Assembly: GCF_013410215.1 (NCBI RefSeq) | Contig: NZ_JACCFQ010000001.1 | Coordinates: 2,604,001 to 2,668,000 of the forward strand | From: Nesterenkonia sandarakina | Lineage (GTDB): Bacteria; Actinomycetota; Actinomycetes; Actinomycetales; Micrococcaceae | Length of the DNA stretch: 64,000 nt | Direction: 5' to 3' | Part shown: piece after piece, positions 31,655 to 42,080 of the stretch | Numbering within the stretch: position 1 is the stretch's first letter | Layout of the letters: every line of letters starts with the position of its first letter | Made by a program: the position numbers and the translations under genes | Notes under the pieces: generated by a model | The model's database searches: none | Told to the model about the DNA's origin: nothing | Seen by the model: the letters and a program-made list of their open reading frames with translations, nothing else

Positions 31655-33259
31655 TCAGCGCAGGTACTTCTCGAACCCCTTGGGTAGGTTCAGGTCCTCG
31701 GGCTTGAGATCCTTCGAGCCCGCGCCGAAGCTAGAGCCGTCCATCCGCTTGGCGGCACCCTGGGTGCGCTTGAGCTCGGCCTCGCGGGCCTCTTGGGCCG
31801 CCTTGGCCGGGTTTCCGGACTTCTTCTTGGGCTTGGGCGCAGGCTTGCGCTTCTTCGACGCCCCTCCGCCGGCGCCCATGCCGGGCATCCCACCCATTCC
31901 CGGCATCCCGCCGCCGCCGGGCATCTGAGGCATTCCCCCGCCCCCAGCCATCTTCTTCATCATCTTCTGCGCCTGGGTGAAGCGCTCCAGAAGCTGGTTG
32001 ACCTCAGAGACATGCACGCCGGAACCCTTGGCGATGCGCGCCCGGCGAGAGCCGTTGATCACCTTGGGCACATTGCGCTCATAGGGGGTCATCGAATAGA
32101 TGATCGCCTCCACCCGGCCGATCGAGGACTCGTCGAACTGCTCGAGCTGCTGGCGCATCCCCTGGGCGCCGGGCATCATGCCCAGCAGCTTCTTCATCGA
32201 GCCCATCTTCTTGAGCTGCTGCATCTGGCCCAGGAAGTCGTCGAGGGTGAAGTCCTCCTGGTCGGCGAACTTCTTCGCCATCTTCTCGGCCTCGCCGCGA
32301 TCCCAGTTGGCCTCGGCCTGCTCGACCAGGGAGAGGATGTCTCCCATGTCCAGGATCCGGCGCGCCATCCGGTCCGGGTGGAAGACCTCGAAGTCCTTGA
32401 GTCCTTCACCGGTGGAGGCGTACATGACCGGCTTGCCGGTGACCGAGGCGACGGAGAGGGCTGCACCGCCGCGGGCGTCACCGTCGAGCTTGGTCAGCAC
32501 CACGCCGGTGAAGTCGACGCCCTCGTTGAAGGCCTGGGCGGTGGTGACCGCGTCCTGGCCGATCATCGCGTCGATCACGAAGAGCGTCTCGTGGGCGCCG
32601 ACCGCAGCCTTGATGTCTGCGGCCTGACGCATCAGTTCGGCGTCGACGCCCAGCCGGCCCGCGGTGTCGATGATGATCACGTCGTGCAGCTTGTTGCGCG
32701 CCTCGGCGAGCCCGTCGGTGGCCACCTGGACCGGGTCTCCGGTGGCGGCCTCGAACTCCGATGAGACCCCTGGGTGCGGGGCGTAGACCGGGACACCGGC
32801 GCGCTTGCCGCCGACCTGCAGCTGCGTGACCGCATTCGGTCGCTGCAGGTCACAGGCGATCAGCATCGGGGTGTGGCCCTGATTCTTCAGGTGATGCGCC
32901 AGCTTCCCGGCCAGCGTGGTCTTGCCCGCGCCCTGCAGGCCGGCGAGCATGATCACGGTCGGCGGGTTTTTCGCGAAGGCCAGCTCGCGGGTCTGCCCGC
33001 CGAGGATCCCGACAAGCTCCTCATTGACGATCTTCACGACCTGCTGACCCGGGTTCAGCGCCTGGGCGACCTCGGAGCCGAGGGCGCGCGCCTTGACCTT
33101 GGCGATGAACTCGCGGACCACCGGCACCGCGACGTCGGCGTCGAGCAGCGCCCGGCGGATCTCCCGAGCGGTGCCGTCGATGTCGGCCTCGGAGAGCCTG
33201 CCCTTGCCGCGGAGGTTCTTGAAGGTCGCGCTCAGGCGATCGGAGAGGGAGTTGAACAC
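31655..33259 (-). CDS. ffh: Signal recognition particle protein Ffh
   Basis: The SRP54 GTPase, 534 residues. G1 is GLQGAGKTT (about 104-112), followed by DTAGR and TKLDGDARGG. The methionine-rich M domain ends in a Gly/Met/Pro tail (PGGGGMPGMGGMPGMG) and a lysine-rich stretch, as in other actinobacteria. Its receptor ftsY is 12 kb away in this window. Confidence 0.97.
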   Translation of the reverse strand: MFNSLSDRLSATFKNLRGKGRLSEADIDGTAREIRRALLDADVAVPVVREFIAKVKARALGSEVAQALNPGQQVVKIVNEELVGILGGQTRELAFAKNPPTVIMLAGLQGAGKTTLAGKLAHHLKNQGHTPMLIACDLQRPNAVTQLQVGGKRAGVPVYAPHPGVSSEFEAATGDPVQVATDGLAEARNKLHDVIIIDTAGRLGVDAELMRQAADIKAAVGAHETLFVIDAMIGQDAVTTAQAFNEGVDFTGVVLTKLDGDARGGAALSVASVTGKPVMYASTGEGLKDFEVFHPDRMARRILDMGDILSLVEQAEANWDRGEAEKMAKKFADQEDFTLDDFLGQMQQLKKMGSMKKLLGMMPGAQGMRQQLEQFDESSIGRVEAIIYSMTPYERNVPKVINGSRRARIAKGSGVHVSEVNQLLERFTQAQKMMKKMAGGGGMPQMPGGGGMPGMGGMPGMGAGGGASKKRKPAPKPKKKSGNPAKAAQEAREAELKRTQGAAKRMDGSSFGAGSKDLKPEDLNLPKGFEKYLR

Positions 33260-33356
33260 GTCTGGGATGTCCCTTGGGTCGTGGGTGGTGGCTGCGCGGC
33301 CCGGAGCAGCGTGCGTCCACCGCGCAGTGGATGTACCGAGGCTCTAGAGTATCAAT

Positions 33357-36305
33357 GTGCGATGGACAGACCTTCCCCCCAGTGACACCGCCTCCCAGAC
33401 CGCAGAACGTCCGGAGCGGGTCCCGGCCACCGACGCGGCGATCCTCGAGGCCGCCAGGAAAGCCCACGTCCAGGCCCTGGGCGCGGTGGAAGAGGCACAT
33501 CGCGCGGCGGCGCGCTCCTGGTCCGCGCCGACACAGGACTCGATCGCCGGCAGCCTGCACACCCGGCACGCCGGCGCGCACTGCGAGCGCGCCGAGGCCC
33601 TGGCCGAGTCCGCACAGGCCCTGACGGGGTCCCCTCGGGCCCTGAAGGGGTCCCCCGCGCTCCCTGGCGCCCCGGCGAGCGCCGCGCCGGATCACACCAG
33701 CCCGACACCGGACCACGCCGGCCATGCCCCCGCCGATATGCCGACCCGGCAGTGGGCCCAGGCGCTGGATGCCGCCACGAAGCTGCCAGACCCGGAGGCG
33801 GGCATCTCCAGGCCCGCGCTGACCCTGCGCGTTGGTCTGGTCGCTGGAGCTCGGCTGCACGCCGGATTCTTCGGCCTGGCGGAGCTGCGAGAGATCACCG
33901 CCGAGGACTGGGAGACCGAGCTGGAGCAGATCGACCTGCTGCTGATCGGTTCCGAGACGGAGGAATCGGCGGAGTTCCTGCTCGAGACCCTGATCCCCGC
34001 GGCCCGGGCTCGCGGCCTGAGCGTCGTCCTGATGGTCACCTCCGGCCCCGCAGTCGGCCCCAGCCTGAGCATCGCAGAGCGCTGCTCGTACATCTTCGCC
34101 ACAGACCACGAAGCCGCGGAGGTGCTGCGAAGCCGCTGCTCCGACGCGATCCCGGTGGAGGTGATCCCGCATCCGGTGAGTCCGTTGCTGCACTCCCCGG
34201 TGGGGACTCGTCCCGCGCGCAGCTCGCTGATCGCACTGCTGGGCACCGAACAGCGGCGGCCCGCCGCACATCTGGAGGAGCCTGAGTTCATCCCGCCGCT
34301 CTTCGACGGGGCCCTGGGCTCCGGACGGCCGACGGCGCTGCTTCCACCGCACCTCACCCCGAGCTTCACCCGCGGTCCGGCTCCGGACCCACGACCGAAC
34401 CACTGGGCGATCCCCCGGGACTATGCCCCCTGGACGCTCACCCGTGCGGAGGCTGCCACGCTCGAGTCCCCGGAGACCGCGGCCAGACTGCAGCGCGCCC
34501 TCGACGTCGGGCTGGCGGTGAACGCAGTGATGGACTCGCAGGCGGTCTTCGATCCCCAGATCCTGCAGCTCCAGGCCAGCGGGACCATGGTGCTCTCCAC
34601 CTATAACCAGGGCGTGAACTCCTATTATCCGCAGGTCCATATCGCGAACTCGGCGGAGGACGTCGCCAAGACCCTGGAGACGATGACCTTGGAGGAGCTG
34701 CGCCGGGTCCAGGCGGACGGGATCCGGAAGATCTTCACGGACCATCACGGTGCCGAGGTGCTGAGCCGGATCGTCCAGGCTGCCGGAATGGAGGCCGAGG
34801 TGTGCCAGGAACGCATCCTGGTGGTCGCCGATGAGCTCACCGAGCAGCTGCGCGCGGACGTCGCCTCCCAGACTCACCCAGCCAGCACGGTCACCACCTG
34901 GAGCCAGCTGAGCGCCCAGGGCAGCGAGGGCACCGAGCTTCTCCACGCAGGCGTAGACATCCTGGTTCCGCTCAGCGCGGCCCGGCGCTACAGCCCGGAG
35001 TACCTCGCCGATCATGTCGCCGCCTTCCGGTACCAGTCGGCGGCGGTGACCACGAAGCTCGACGGCGACGCCGCCTCCACGGACGACGCCGCCCATCAGC
35101 GCCGCCGGGGTGTCACCGATCTGGGACTCTCCGCCTGGTGGCGGCCAGAACTTTCCACCGCCCTGTCCCCGGAGCGACTGCTGGAATCCCTGGAGTCGTC
35201 CCCAAGCTCAGCAGCTTTGCCGCTGCCGGTCTACGCCATCGATCATCTGGGGCACCGCCGTGCCGGTGCCCGGCGTGAGATCATCCGCGAGCGGGGAACC
35301 GAGCTGGCGCAGGCTCGAGAGGAGTTCCGCGCCACCGCCGAGACGCTGGGACTCGAGCTCGCCGTCATCGTCCCGATCTATAACAACGGGGACCATCTCA
35401 GGCATAAGGCGTTCGCCTCGCTGCGCCGATCCGGGATGTTCGAGAAGATGCATGTCCTGTTGATCAACGACGGCTCCACCGACGCCTCCACCGTGGACAC
35501 CATCGAGGAGCTCGCCGCGACGTGGCCAAACGTCTCGGCGTTCCATCATGGACTGGGCGGGTCAGGCTCAGCCTCCCGTCCGCGCAACACCGGGCTGGCG
35601 CTGAGCTTCACTGAGTTCCTCACCTACCTGGATCCCGATGATGAGGAGCTCGAGGACGGCTACTGGGAGCTGCTGGAGCGGCTGCGCGGGGCTGAAGAGG
35701 CTGATTACGCCCTGGGGACCATGGCGGTGTGGACCCGCAAGTATGGGGTCCACGACTACCATCAGTGGTTCCAGCCCGGCGTCGAGCACCGCGACGGTCT
35801 GCACTGGCCCACCCAGGACGCCCTGCAGATACTGAACTTCCGGCCAGCCTCCATCGAGGCGCTGGTGGCGCGCACGGCCTGGCTGCAGGGCCTCGGGCTG
35901 GTGCAGCCCGAGGGCGCGGTGGGACAGGACAGCTACTTCTTCCAGCAGATGTTCTTCCACACCCGGGCGTATGTCCCGGTCTACCGCCCGGTCTACACCT
36001 ACTACGGGGCGGTGAAGACCTCGATCGTCAACGTGATCTCACCGAACTACTTCCGCAAGTACCTGATCCTGGAGCAGGATCGTGCGGCCTGGCTGCGCGA
36101 GGTCGGGCTGTTCGAGGTCTACCTCGAGCAGCGCTTCGAGTCGTTCTTCGTCTCCTGGTATCTGCAGAAGTACCGTCGTGTGCTGCCTCACGACCGCGAC
36201 GAGGCGGCCGGTGTGCTCCGGGAGCTCATCGCCGCCTACGGAGAGGTCCGCTGGAGAGATCCTCGTGGACTGGACTTCTTCCACAGCGCCGAGGGGCGAC
36301 CATGA
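33357..36305 (+). CDS. Giant fused glycosyltransferase: CgeB-like domain plus GT2 domain
   Basis: A 982-residue cytosolic protein starting at GTG 33357. Residues about 150-440 resemble CgeB-type (GT-B) transferases: YIFATDHEAAEVLRSR near 245, VIPHPVSPLLHSP near 266, ILQLQASGTMVLSTYNQG near 400. A middle segment (about 480-600) contains DILVPLSAARRYSPEYLADHV. A GT2 fold begins near 668 (AVIVPIYNNGDHLRHKAF), with NDGSTD and the metal-binding YLDPDDE near 757. It is paralogous to the gene at 36772 and probably transfers two sugars in one cell-wall polymer repeat. Donor and acceptor are unknown. No membrane helices or signal peptide are visible. Confidence 0.85.
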   Translation: MRWTDLPPSDTASQTAERPERVPATDAAILEAARKAHVQALGAVEEAHRAAARSWSAPTQDSIAGSLHTRHAGAHCERAEALAESAQALTGSPRALKGSPALPGAPASAAPDHTSPTPDHAGHAPADMPTRQWAQALDAATKLPDPEAGISRPALTLRVGLVAGARLHAGFFGLAELREITAEDWETELEQIDLLLIGSETEESAEFLLETLIPAARARGLSVVLMVTSGPAVGPSLSIAERCSYIFATDHEAAEVLRSRCSDAIPVEVIPHPVSPLLHSPVGTRPARSSLIALLGTEQRRPAAHLEEPEFIPPLFDGALGSGRPTALLPPHLTPSFTRGPAPDPRPNHWAIPRDYAPWTLTRAEAATLESPETAARLQRALDVGLAVNAVMDSQAVFDPQILQLQASGTMVLSTYNQGVNSYYPQVHIANSAEDVAKTLETMTLEELRRVQADGIRKIFTDHHGAEVLSRIVQAAGMEAEVCQERILVVADELTEQLRADVASQTHPASTVTTWSQLSAQGSEGTELLHAGVDILVPLSAARRYSPEYLADHVAAFRYQSAAVTTKLDGDAASTDDAAHQRRRGVTDLGLSAWWRPELSTALSPERLLESLESSPSSAALPLPVYAIDHLGHRRAGARREIIRERGTELAQAREEFRATAETLGLELAVIVPIYNNGDHLRHKAFASLRRSGMFEKMHVLLINDGSTDASTVDTIEELAATWPNVSAFHHGLGGSGSASRPRNTGLALSFTEFLTYLDPDDEELEDGYWELLERLRGAEEADYALGTMAVWTRKYGVHDYHQWFQPGVEHRDGLHWPTQDALQILNFRPASIEALVARTAWLQGLGLVQPEGAVGQDSYFFQQMFFHTRAYVPVYRPVYTYYGAVKTSIVNVISPNYFRKYLILEQDRAAWLREVGLFEVYLEQRFESFFVSWYLQKYRRVLPHDRDEAAGVLRELIAAYGEVRWRDPRGLDFFHSAEGRP

Positions 36306-36406
36306 TCACCCAGACGAGCAGCGCCGGTTCCTGAGTCGGAACCCAGGCACAAGCAGAGCGCCCGCGAACCGGCCGGGCACCATTGAAGTGAAGGACGTTG
36401 AAGACG

Positions 36407-36775
36407 ATGACCGAGACCGAGAAGACCACCATCGACCCAGCGGCGCAGTCCGACCTCAGCGAGGACACCCGCGAGGTCCTCGTCGAGCTGCTCACCCAGC
36501 ACCAGGCGCTGCTGACCGAGCTGCGCTGGGCCTATGGGCAGCTGGAACGCCTCCAGGAGGTAGATATCGCCGCCCTGAAGCAGCGCGTCTCAGAACTCGA
36601 ACAGCGCCGTTCCCGCGGGAAGACCGCACTGGCGGCCTCGGCCACCGCCTCGTCGAAGATGCGCAAGCGCGTGGAGTTCACTCTGCAGCACCCCGATAAG
36701 GCCGCGCGGGCGGCCGGACGGAAACTCTCCCGGCCCTTTGAACGGGCCGCCCGACGAGCAGGGCTCAGCCGGTGA
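36407..36775 (+). CDS. Small coiled-coil protein between the two fused glycosyltransferases
   Basis: A 122-residue protein with no recognised family. Residues about 20-68 form a heptad-rich coiled coil (EVLVELLTQHQALLTELRWAYGQLERL). The last ~50 are strongly basic helices ending KLSRPFERAARRAGLSR. There are no membrane helices. The ATG at 36407 was chosen over a TTG at 36398 because AAGGAC lies too close to the TTG. Its stop overlaps the next gene's GTG (GTGA), so it is co-translated with a glycosyltransferase and may serve as its adapter or oligomerisation partner. Confidence 0.75.
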   Translation: MTETEKTTIDPAAQSDLSEDTREVLVELLTQHQALLTELRWAYGQLERLQEVDIAALKQRVSELEQRRSRGKTALAASATASSKMRKRVEFTLQHPDKAARAAGRKLSRPFERAARRAGLSR

Positions 36776-39606
36776 CACCCCGGCCGGACCACATCGGTCC
36801 GCACCCGCGCCAGGTCCGCCTGGAGGCGGGCGCCGCTGCGATCACGCGGCTGCTCATGGCACCGGATCCGGCGCGCGCCCTGCGCCAGATGGGCACCCTT
36901 GAGCTCTTGGGCCCAGAACCGGGCAGCCCCTTCGCCCGAGGCGCGAGAGACGCCTCGGACCTGCTCGAGCGCCTCGAGCCGGCCATGCGGGCACTCCCCG
37001 CCACAGAGTCCGGGATCTCCCGACCCGCACTCCCGCTGCGCGTGGCCGTCGTCGACGACGAGGCGACCCGCTGGGTGCTGCACGGTGCAGCCCAGGTCCT
37101 CGGGTTCAGCGGCGCCGAGCTCAGCTCCGACCCGGCGCTGCTTGAAGGGATCGACCTTCTCGTGCTGACCCCGGTGAGCGTAGGAGCCCGCTTCAGCTTC
37201 CCGGCAGAGGGAGTCAGCGAGGCCACCGAAGATGAACAGGCGGTCCGGGTCCAGCGGCTGCTTGGCGAGGTGCTCCCGCACTGCGCGATACGTGGCACAC
37301 CGGTGGTCTTCTGGGACCGCACGACGCGCAGCACCACCGCCGCCGGCCGAGAGATCGCCGACGCCTGTGAGCAGGTCTTCGCCGTGTCCCAGGAGGCCGT
37401 CCGCCGCTACGCGGACTCGCGGGGCGAGGCGTCCACGGTCACCCGGGTGCCGATGGTGGTCAACCCGCTGCAGAACTCCCCATTGGGCTCGCGCAACACC
37501 TGCTCCGAGGTGATCGCGATGGCCGGGGCCCAGGTCCCCCAGAGCCCCCGCGATCTGCGATTGATGGCGGAATGGATCCTCGATGGCATCAGCGCCCAGG
37601 GGCTCCCCGCGGCGCTGCTGCGCCGGGACGGGAGGGACACCTTCCCGGCAGGGGTCGGAGCCGGGTTCGCCGCCCGGCACTGGCCGCTGCTCGTGGAGAA
37701 CCCAGGAGCCGAGACCCTGGCCGCCCTGGACCGGGTGACCGACATCGGCATTGTCCTCAACGAGGTGATCAGCTCCCAGACGCTCTACGATCGGCGCATC
37801 ATCGAGCTGCAGGCCGCTGGTTCCCTGGTGATCAGCGGCTACAACCAGGGCGTGAACTCCTACCTGCCGCATGTCCAGATCCCACAGTCCGCCGAGGACG
37901 TCTCGGCCGCACTGGGATCACTGAGCGTCGCGGAGCTCAGACGCGTCCAGGGCGACGGGATCCGCACAGCTTTCATCAACCACCACGTCTGCGACGTGCT
38001 GGAGACCATGTGCGCCGCCGTCGGCCTGCCAGCCGCGCAGCCCACCGAACGGGTGCTTGCCGTGATTGATCAGCCCGCGCCGGCCCGGGGAGCCGAACAC
38101 CTGGGAGGAACCGCACGCACCACGGGCAACCACGAGCTGGATCCGGTGCTGCGCGGCGAGCTGGCCTCCCAGACCCACGGAGCGGTCCCGCTGACCACCT
38201 GGGATCAGCTGCCCGCCCGCCATGGCAGCTACGACATCCTGCTCCCGGTCTCCACCCGTCGGCACTACTCGCCCACCTATGTGGCGGACATGGTGGCGGC
38301 GTTCCGCTACCAGGGCGCCGGCGTGATCTCCAAGCTCGATGGCAGCGCGGAACAGACCGGGCATGCCGCCCAGCGCCACGCATCGGCCACCCATGCGGGT
38401 CTGCCCGCGGACCTCACGGCGTGGTGGCGTCCTGCTGCCGAAGCCACAGCCAGCCCCGCTGCGCTGCGCAGACACGCCGCCGAGGAGCGGGTCTTCTTCA
38501 TCGACCACCTCGGACATCACGCCCGCGGGGACCGGGCGCGCCGAGACCGCCCGGCGCTGCTGGTCGATGAGGATCTGCAGGCGACCTCACGGCGTGCCGC
38601 CGAGACCGCGCGCCGACTCGACCTGGCCCTGACCGTGATCGTTCCGGTCTACAACAACGGCGATCACCTGCGGCATAAGGCCTTCGCGTCGCTGCGCCGT
38701 TCATCCATCTTCGAGAACATGCACGTGCTTCTGGTCAATGACGGGTCCACCGATCCGGTCACGGTGGACACCGTGGAGGAGCTCGCGCACGAGTATCCGA
38801 ACGTGACCGCCTACCACCATGGAGGTGGCGGCTCCGGCTCGGCGTCGCGACCACGGAACACCGGACTGGAGCTCACGCACACACCGTTCGTGACCTACCT
38901 GGACCCGGACAACGAGGCGATCCAGGACGGCTTCGCGCAGCTGCTCGAGGACATCTCGGAGCACCAGGATGTGGACTTCGTGCTGGGTGATATGACGCAT
39001 TGGGCCAGCCGGTTCGGCCGTCTGCGCTACAGCGAGCTGCTGCGCGAGACGCTGGCTGAGCACCAGGACCCTTCAGGCACCATCACCGTTCCGCGGGACG
39101 CTCTGGAGAAGCTGCACTTCCGTCCGATGGGGATCCAGACGGTTGTTGCTCGCACCGAGTGGCTCAAGGCCTGCGGACTGCAGCAGCCGGTGGGCGCGGT
39201 GGGGCAGGACAGCTACTTCTTCCAGCAGATGCTCTACTACGCCCGCAGGGTCCGGGTCCACGACATCGGGGTGCACACCTACTACTCGGCGGTCAGCGAC
39301 TCCACCGTTAACACCATCAATCCGGGCTACTTCGAGAAGTACCGTCCCTTGGATCTCGCGCGGTCACAGTGGCTGCGGGAGGTGGGCAAGCTGGAGGCCT
39401 ACCGGGAACTCCGACTGGAGCCCTTCTTCGTGAGCTGGATGCTGCCGAAGCTGCGCCGACTCGAGGCCGAGCCCGCGGACTGGCGCTTCGCCGCCGAGAC
39501 CCTGGCGGATCTGCTGGGCTACTACGGGGACCACCAGTGGACCACCCCGGAGGCTGTCGAGTTCTGGGAGCACCTGGCGCAGGCTCGGGGGCGCTCCCCC
39601 CGCTGA
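36772..39606 (+). CDS. Second giant fused glycosyltransferase (CgeB-like plus GT2)
   Basis: 944 residues from a GTG overlapping the coiled-coil gene. It repeats the architecture of the gene at 33357: VVFWDRTTRS and CEQVFAVSQEAVRRYADS in the CgeB-like half, IIELQAAGSLVISGYNQGVNSYLPHV, DILLPVSTRRHYSPTYVADMVAAF, then GT2 from about residue 618 (TVIVPVYNNGDHLRHKAFASLRR). NDGSTD and YLDPDNE (about 712) follow; here the second Asp of the DDE form is Asn. Both fusions share long identical stretches, so they arose by duplication and probably act on successive positions of the same glycan. Confidence 0.85.
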   Translation: MTPRPDHIGPHPRQVRLEAGAAAITRLLMAPDPARALRQMGTLELLGPEPGSPFARGARDASDLLERLEPAMRALPATESGISRPALPLRVAVVDDEATRWVLHGAAQVLGFSGAELSSDPALLEGIDLLVLTPVSVGARFSFPAEGVSEATEDEQAVRVQRLLGEVLPHCAIRGTPVVFWDRTTRSTTAAGREIADACEQVFAVSQEAVRRYADSRGEASTVTRVPMVVNPLQNSPLGSRNTCSEVIAMAGAQVPQSPRDLRLMAEWILDGISAQGLPAALLRRDGRDTFPAGVGAGFAARHWPLLVENPGAETLAALDRVTDIGIVLNEVISSQTLYDRRIIELQAAGSLVISGYNQGVNSYLPHVQIPQSAEDVSAALGSLSVAELRRVQGDGIRTAFINHHVCDVLETMCAAVGLPAAQPTERVLAVIDQPAPARGAEHLGGTARTTGNHELDPVLRGELASQTHGAVPLTTWDQLPARHGSYDILLPVSTRRHYSPTYVADMVAAFRYQGAGVISKLDGSAEQTGHAAQRHASATHAGLPADLTAWWRPAAEATASPAALRRHAAEERVFFIDHLGHHARGDRARRDRPALLVDEDLQATSRRAAETARRLDLALTVIVPVYNNGDHLRHKAFASLRRSSIFENMHVLLVNDGSTDPVTVDTVEELAHEYPNVTAYHHGGGGSGSASRPRNTGLELTHTPFVTYLDPDNEAIQDGFAQLLEDISEHQDVDFVLGDMTHWASRFGRLRYSELLRETLAEHQDPSGTITVPRDALEKLHFRPMGIQTVVARTEWLKACGLQQPVGAVGQDSYFFQQMLYYARRVRVHDIGVHTYYSAVSDSTVNTINPGYFEKYRPLDLARSQWLREVGKLEAYRELRLEPFFVSWMLPKLRRLEAEPADWRFAAETLADLLGYYGDHQWTTPEAVEFWEHLAQARGRSPR

Positions 39607-39661
39607 ACCCGCCATCCTGTGAGATGGTCCTTCCCCACAGCGGAGCACCCGGCGGGACGCG

Positions 39662-41860
39662 CTAGGGTCCCTGCAGCGCCGGCTCGATCCGCTGGGCCAG
39701 CTCCGCGGTCACCGAGCGGACGAAGTTCTGCGAGACGTGGCTGTTGTCGTTATAGGTGATCGCTCCGCCGAGCACCGCGTAGCAGGTGCCCTGCTCCTCC
39801 GAGCAGAGCAGATCCTCGGTCGGGACGAAATGATAGTTCTCAGCCTCGGCGAACACGGTCTCTGACGCTGTGAGCCAGCGCTCGCTGACCCGGGTGTCCT
39901 GGAGGTCGTCGTTGCAGGCGGCGGGGTCCTCCTCGTGCAGAGCCACGCACTCGGGCAGGGTCTCAGTCTCATTGCGCTCGAGATTGAGCCGGGGAATCTC
40001 GCCCATCACCACGACCTGCTTCTCGGCTTCGAGCCAGAACTGGATCGGGGTCAGGATGCTGCGCCCGGCGTCGCTGAGCTCCACCTCGGACTCCGGAAGG
40101 TCCACCTTGACGTCGGGGCCCTCGAAGCCTCCGGTCATCTGGCTGCCCGCGATGACCACCGTCTCGACCTCGGGGTCCTCCGCGAGCCGATCCAGGATCT
40201 CGAGGTTGGCCTCCCCACAGGGGTCCTCCGCCTGGACGTAGGTGGCGGCCCGGGGAGTGCAGCTGGAGCGGGTCAGCACCAGCAGGCGCTTGCCGGCGTC
40301 CTGGGCGATCTCATCCAGGGCGGGCAGCCACATCGTGGCGTGGGAGTCACCGAACACCGCGATGGTCCCCTCCGCCTGGGCCGCCTCCGCGCCGAGCCAG
40401 CACTCCGGAACGCCCTCGTCCTCTGCCTCGGCCTGGCAGCCCGGGTACGCCGGCTCCTGGGGCTGGGCGGCGACCTCGGCCGCGGAGGGCGTCAGGCCCT
40501 GGGTCCCTTCGAACGGGTCGCCGCACTGGTCTGGATTCGCCAAGGCCCGGTAGCCGTAGCAGGGGTGGTCCTCGGAGAGCTCAGAGGCGGTGAACTCCGC
40601 CTCCACGATCTGAACCGAGTAGTGGGCCACGCCGACCACCAGGGCCATCCCGGCCGCAGCAGCGACCAGGGTGCGCCAGGTCGGCAGCAGGACCCTCGCG
40701 CGACGCAGCGGGGCCTCGTAGAACCTGGTGCTCAGCGCGGAGAGCAGCACCACGCCGAAGATCAGCGCGACCTTGACCTCCCAGCGCTCGGTTCCCTCCA
40801 GGAGGTAGGGCGCAAAGATCAGCACCGGCCAGTGCCAGAGATAGATCGCATAGGACCAGTCACCGATCGCCGTGGCTGGTCGCAGCGAGAGCCACCAGTG
40901 CACCCCGACCCACGGGCTCTTGCCACCGCAGGCCATCAGCAGCACCGTCCCCAGAGTCGGCAGCAGGGCCGTCCAGCCCGGGAACGGGGTGGTCTCGCTG
41001 AAGCACCAGGCCGCGGCAAGGATCATCCCCAGTCCGGCCCAGCCGAGCAGGTTCCCCCACCGGCCGATGAACTGGCTGGACCCGAGGATCAGCGCCAGCA
41101 GGGCTCCGAGCGCGAACTCCCAGATCCGGGTCGGGGTGATGAAGTAGGCCTCGGCGGAGGACTCGGCGGTGTAGTAGATCGAGAACGCCAGGGATCCGGC
41201 ACCGAGCAGACCGATCACCCAGAGGAAGATCGCCCTGGTGTGGTTGCGCGGCACCGCAGCACCCTCGGCACGGGTCCGGACGCGCCGGCTCAGCACTGCG
41301 ATGCCCAGGACGACCGCGAGGAGCACCGGCCACAACAGGTAGAACTGTTCCTCCACAGAGAGCGACCAGAAGTGCTGCACCGCGGTGGCCCGCTCATCAG
41401 CCTTGGAGTAGTCGATCGCGTCCTCGGCCAGGACCCAGTTCTGCACGTAGAGCGCCGAGGCCATGATCTGCCGGCTGGTGCTCTGCCACAGCGTGCTGGG
41501 CAGGATCAGCACCGACGCGACAGCGGTCGCGGCCAGCACCAACAGGCTCAGCGGCAGCAGGCGCCGGATTCTGCGCGCCCAGAACTGACCCAGCCGGATC
41601 CGCCCGGTCCGGGACGCCTCCTTGAACAGGTGCCCCGTGATCAGGTAGCCCGAGATCACGAAGAAGACATCGACCCCGACGTACCCGCCTCGCAGCTGCT
41701 CCGGCCAGAAGTGGTAGACCACCACCAGCAGCACCGCCAAGGCTCGCATGCCCTGGATCTCCGGCTGAAAACGTTCGCTGCGTGAGCCTCGTCCGGCGGG
41801 CTGAGTCACGGTTGTCGAAGCCACGGCCGGGGCAGGTGCAGATGTCACGCGTGAGGACAT
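39662..41860 (-). CDS. Acyltransferase-3/SGNH O-acetyltransferase
   Basis: A 732-residue OafA-type membrane protein. The N-terminal ~400 residues are the acyltransferase-3 domain with about ten helices, starting with FQPEIQGMRALAVLLVVVYHFWP and VFFVISGYLITGHLF. A periplasmic SGNH domain follows: nucleophile motif FGDSHATMW near 503 and the Asp/His-bearing YNDNSHVSQNF near 703. Such proteins O-acetylate wall polymers or peptidoglycan. It is closely paralogous to the gene at 43369. The ATG at 41860 was chosen because the conserved region starts soon after. Confidence 0.9.
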   Translation of the reverse strand: MSSRVTSAPAPAVASTTVTQPAGRGSRSERFQPEIQGMRALAVLLVVVYHFWPEQLRGGYVGVDVFFVISGYLITGHLFKEASRTGRIRLGQFWARRIRRLLPLSLLVLAATAVASVLILPSTLWQSTSRQIMASALYVQNWVLAEDAIDYSKADERATAVQHFWSLSVEEQFYLLWPVLLAVVLGIAVLSRRVRTRAEGAAVPRNHTRAIFLWVIGLLGAGSLAFSIYYTAESSAEAYFITPTRIWEFALGALLALILGSSQFIGRWGNLLGWAGLGMILAAAWCFSETTPFPGWTALLPTLGTVLLMACGGKSPWVGVHWWLSLRPATAIGDWSYAIYLWHWPVLIFAPYLLEGTERWEVKVALIFGVVLLSALSTRFYEAPLRRARVLLPTWRTLVAAAAGMALVVGVAHYSVQIVEAEFTASELSEDHPCYGYRALANPDQCGDPFEGTQGLTPSAAEVAAQPQEPAYPGCQAEAEDEGVPECWLGAEAAQAEGTIAVFGDSHATMWLPALDEIAQDAGKRLLVLTRSSCTPRAATYVQAEDPCGEANLEILDRLAEDPEVETVVIAGSQMTGGFEGPDVKVDLPESEVELSDAGRSILTPIQFWLEAEKQVVVMGEIPRLNLERNETETLPECVALHEEDPAACNDDLQDTRVSERWLTASETVFAEAENYHFVPTEDLLCSEEQGTCYAVLGGAITYNDNSHVSQNFVRSVTAELAQRIEPALQGP

Positions 41861-42080
41861 GGGCGGTTCGTTTCTTCCTTCCACGCTTGACGGCAACCGA
41901 TCTAAGATATCGCCGTTTTCGGAGAAACCCCGACCCCACACCGATCTGCAGGATCCCAGGCTCGCGGAGGGTAGTGACCGCTTGAACCGGCTGGGATAGA
42001 CTCGCCTGCTGTCAGCCTCATCGTGCCCTCAGCCCCTCCCGCTCTGGGCATCATCGTGTCGCCTACGAAAGTGGACCGCC

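Noticed and set aside
33021-35096. Minus-strand open frame of 691 codons across the 5' part of the first fused glycosyltransferase
   Set aside because: It overlaps ffh in a different frame and has no family-like sequence; the plus-strand glycosyltransferase is supported by its paralog.
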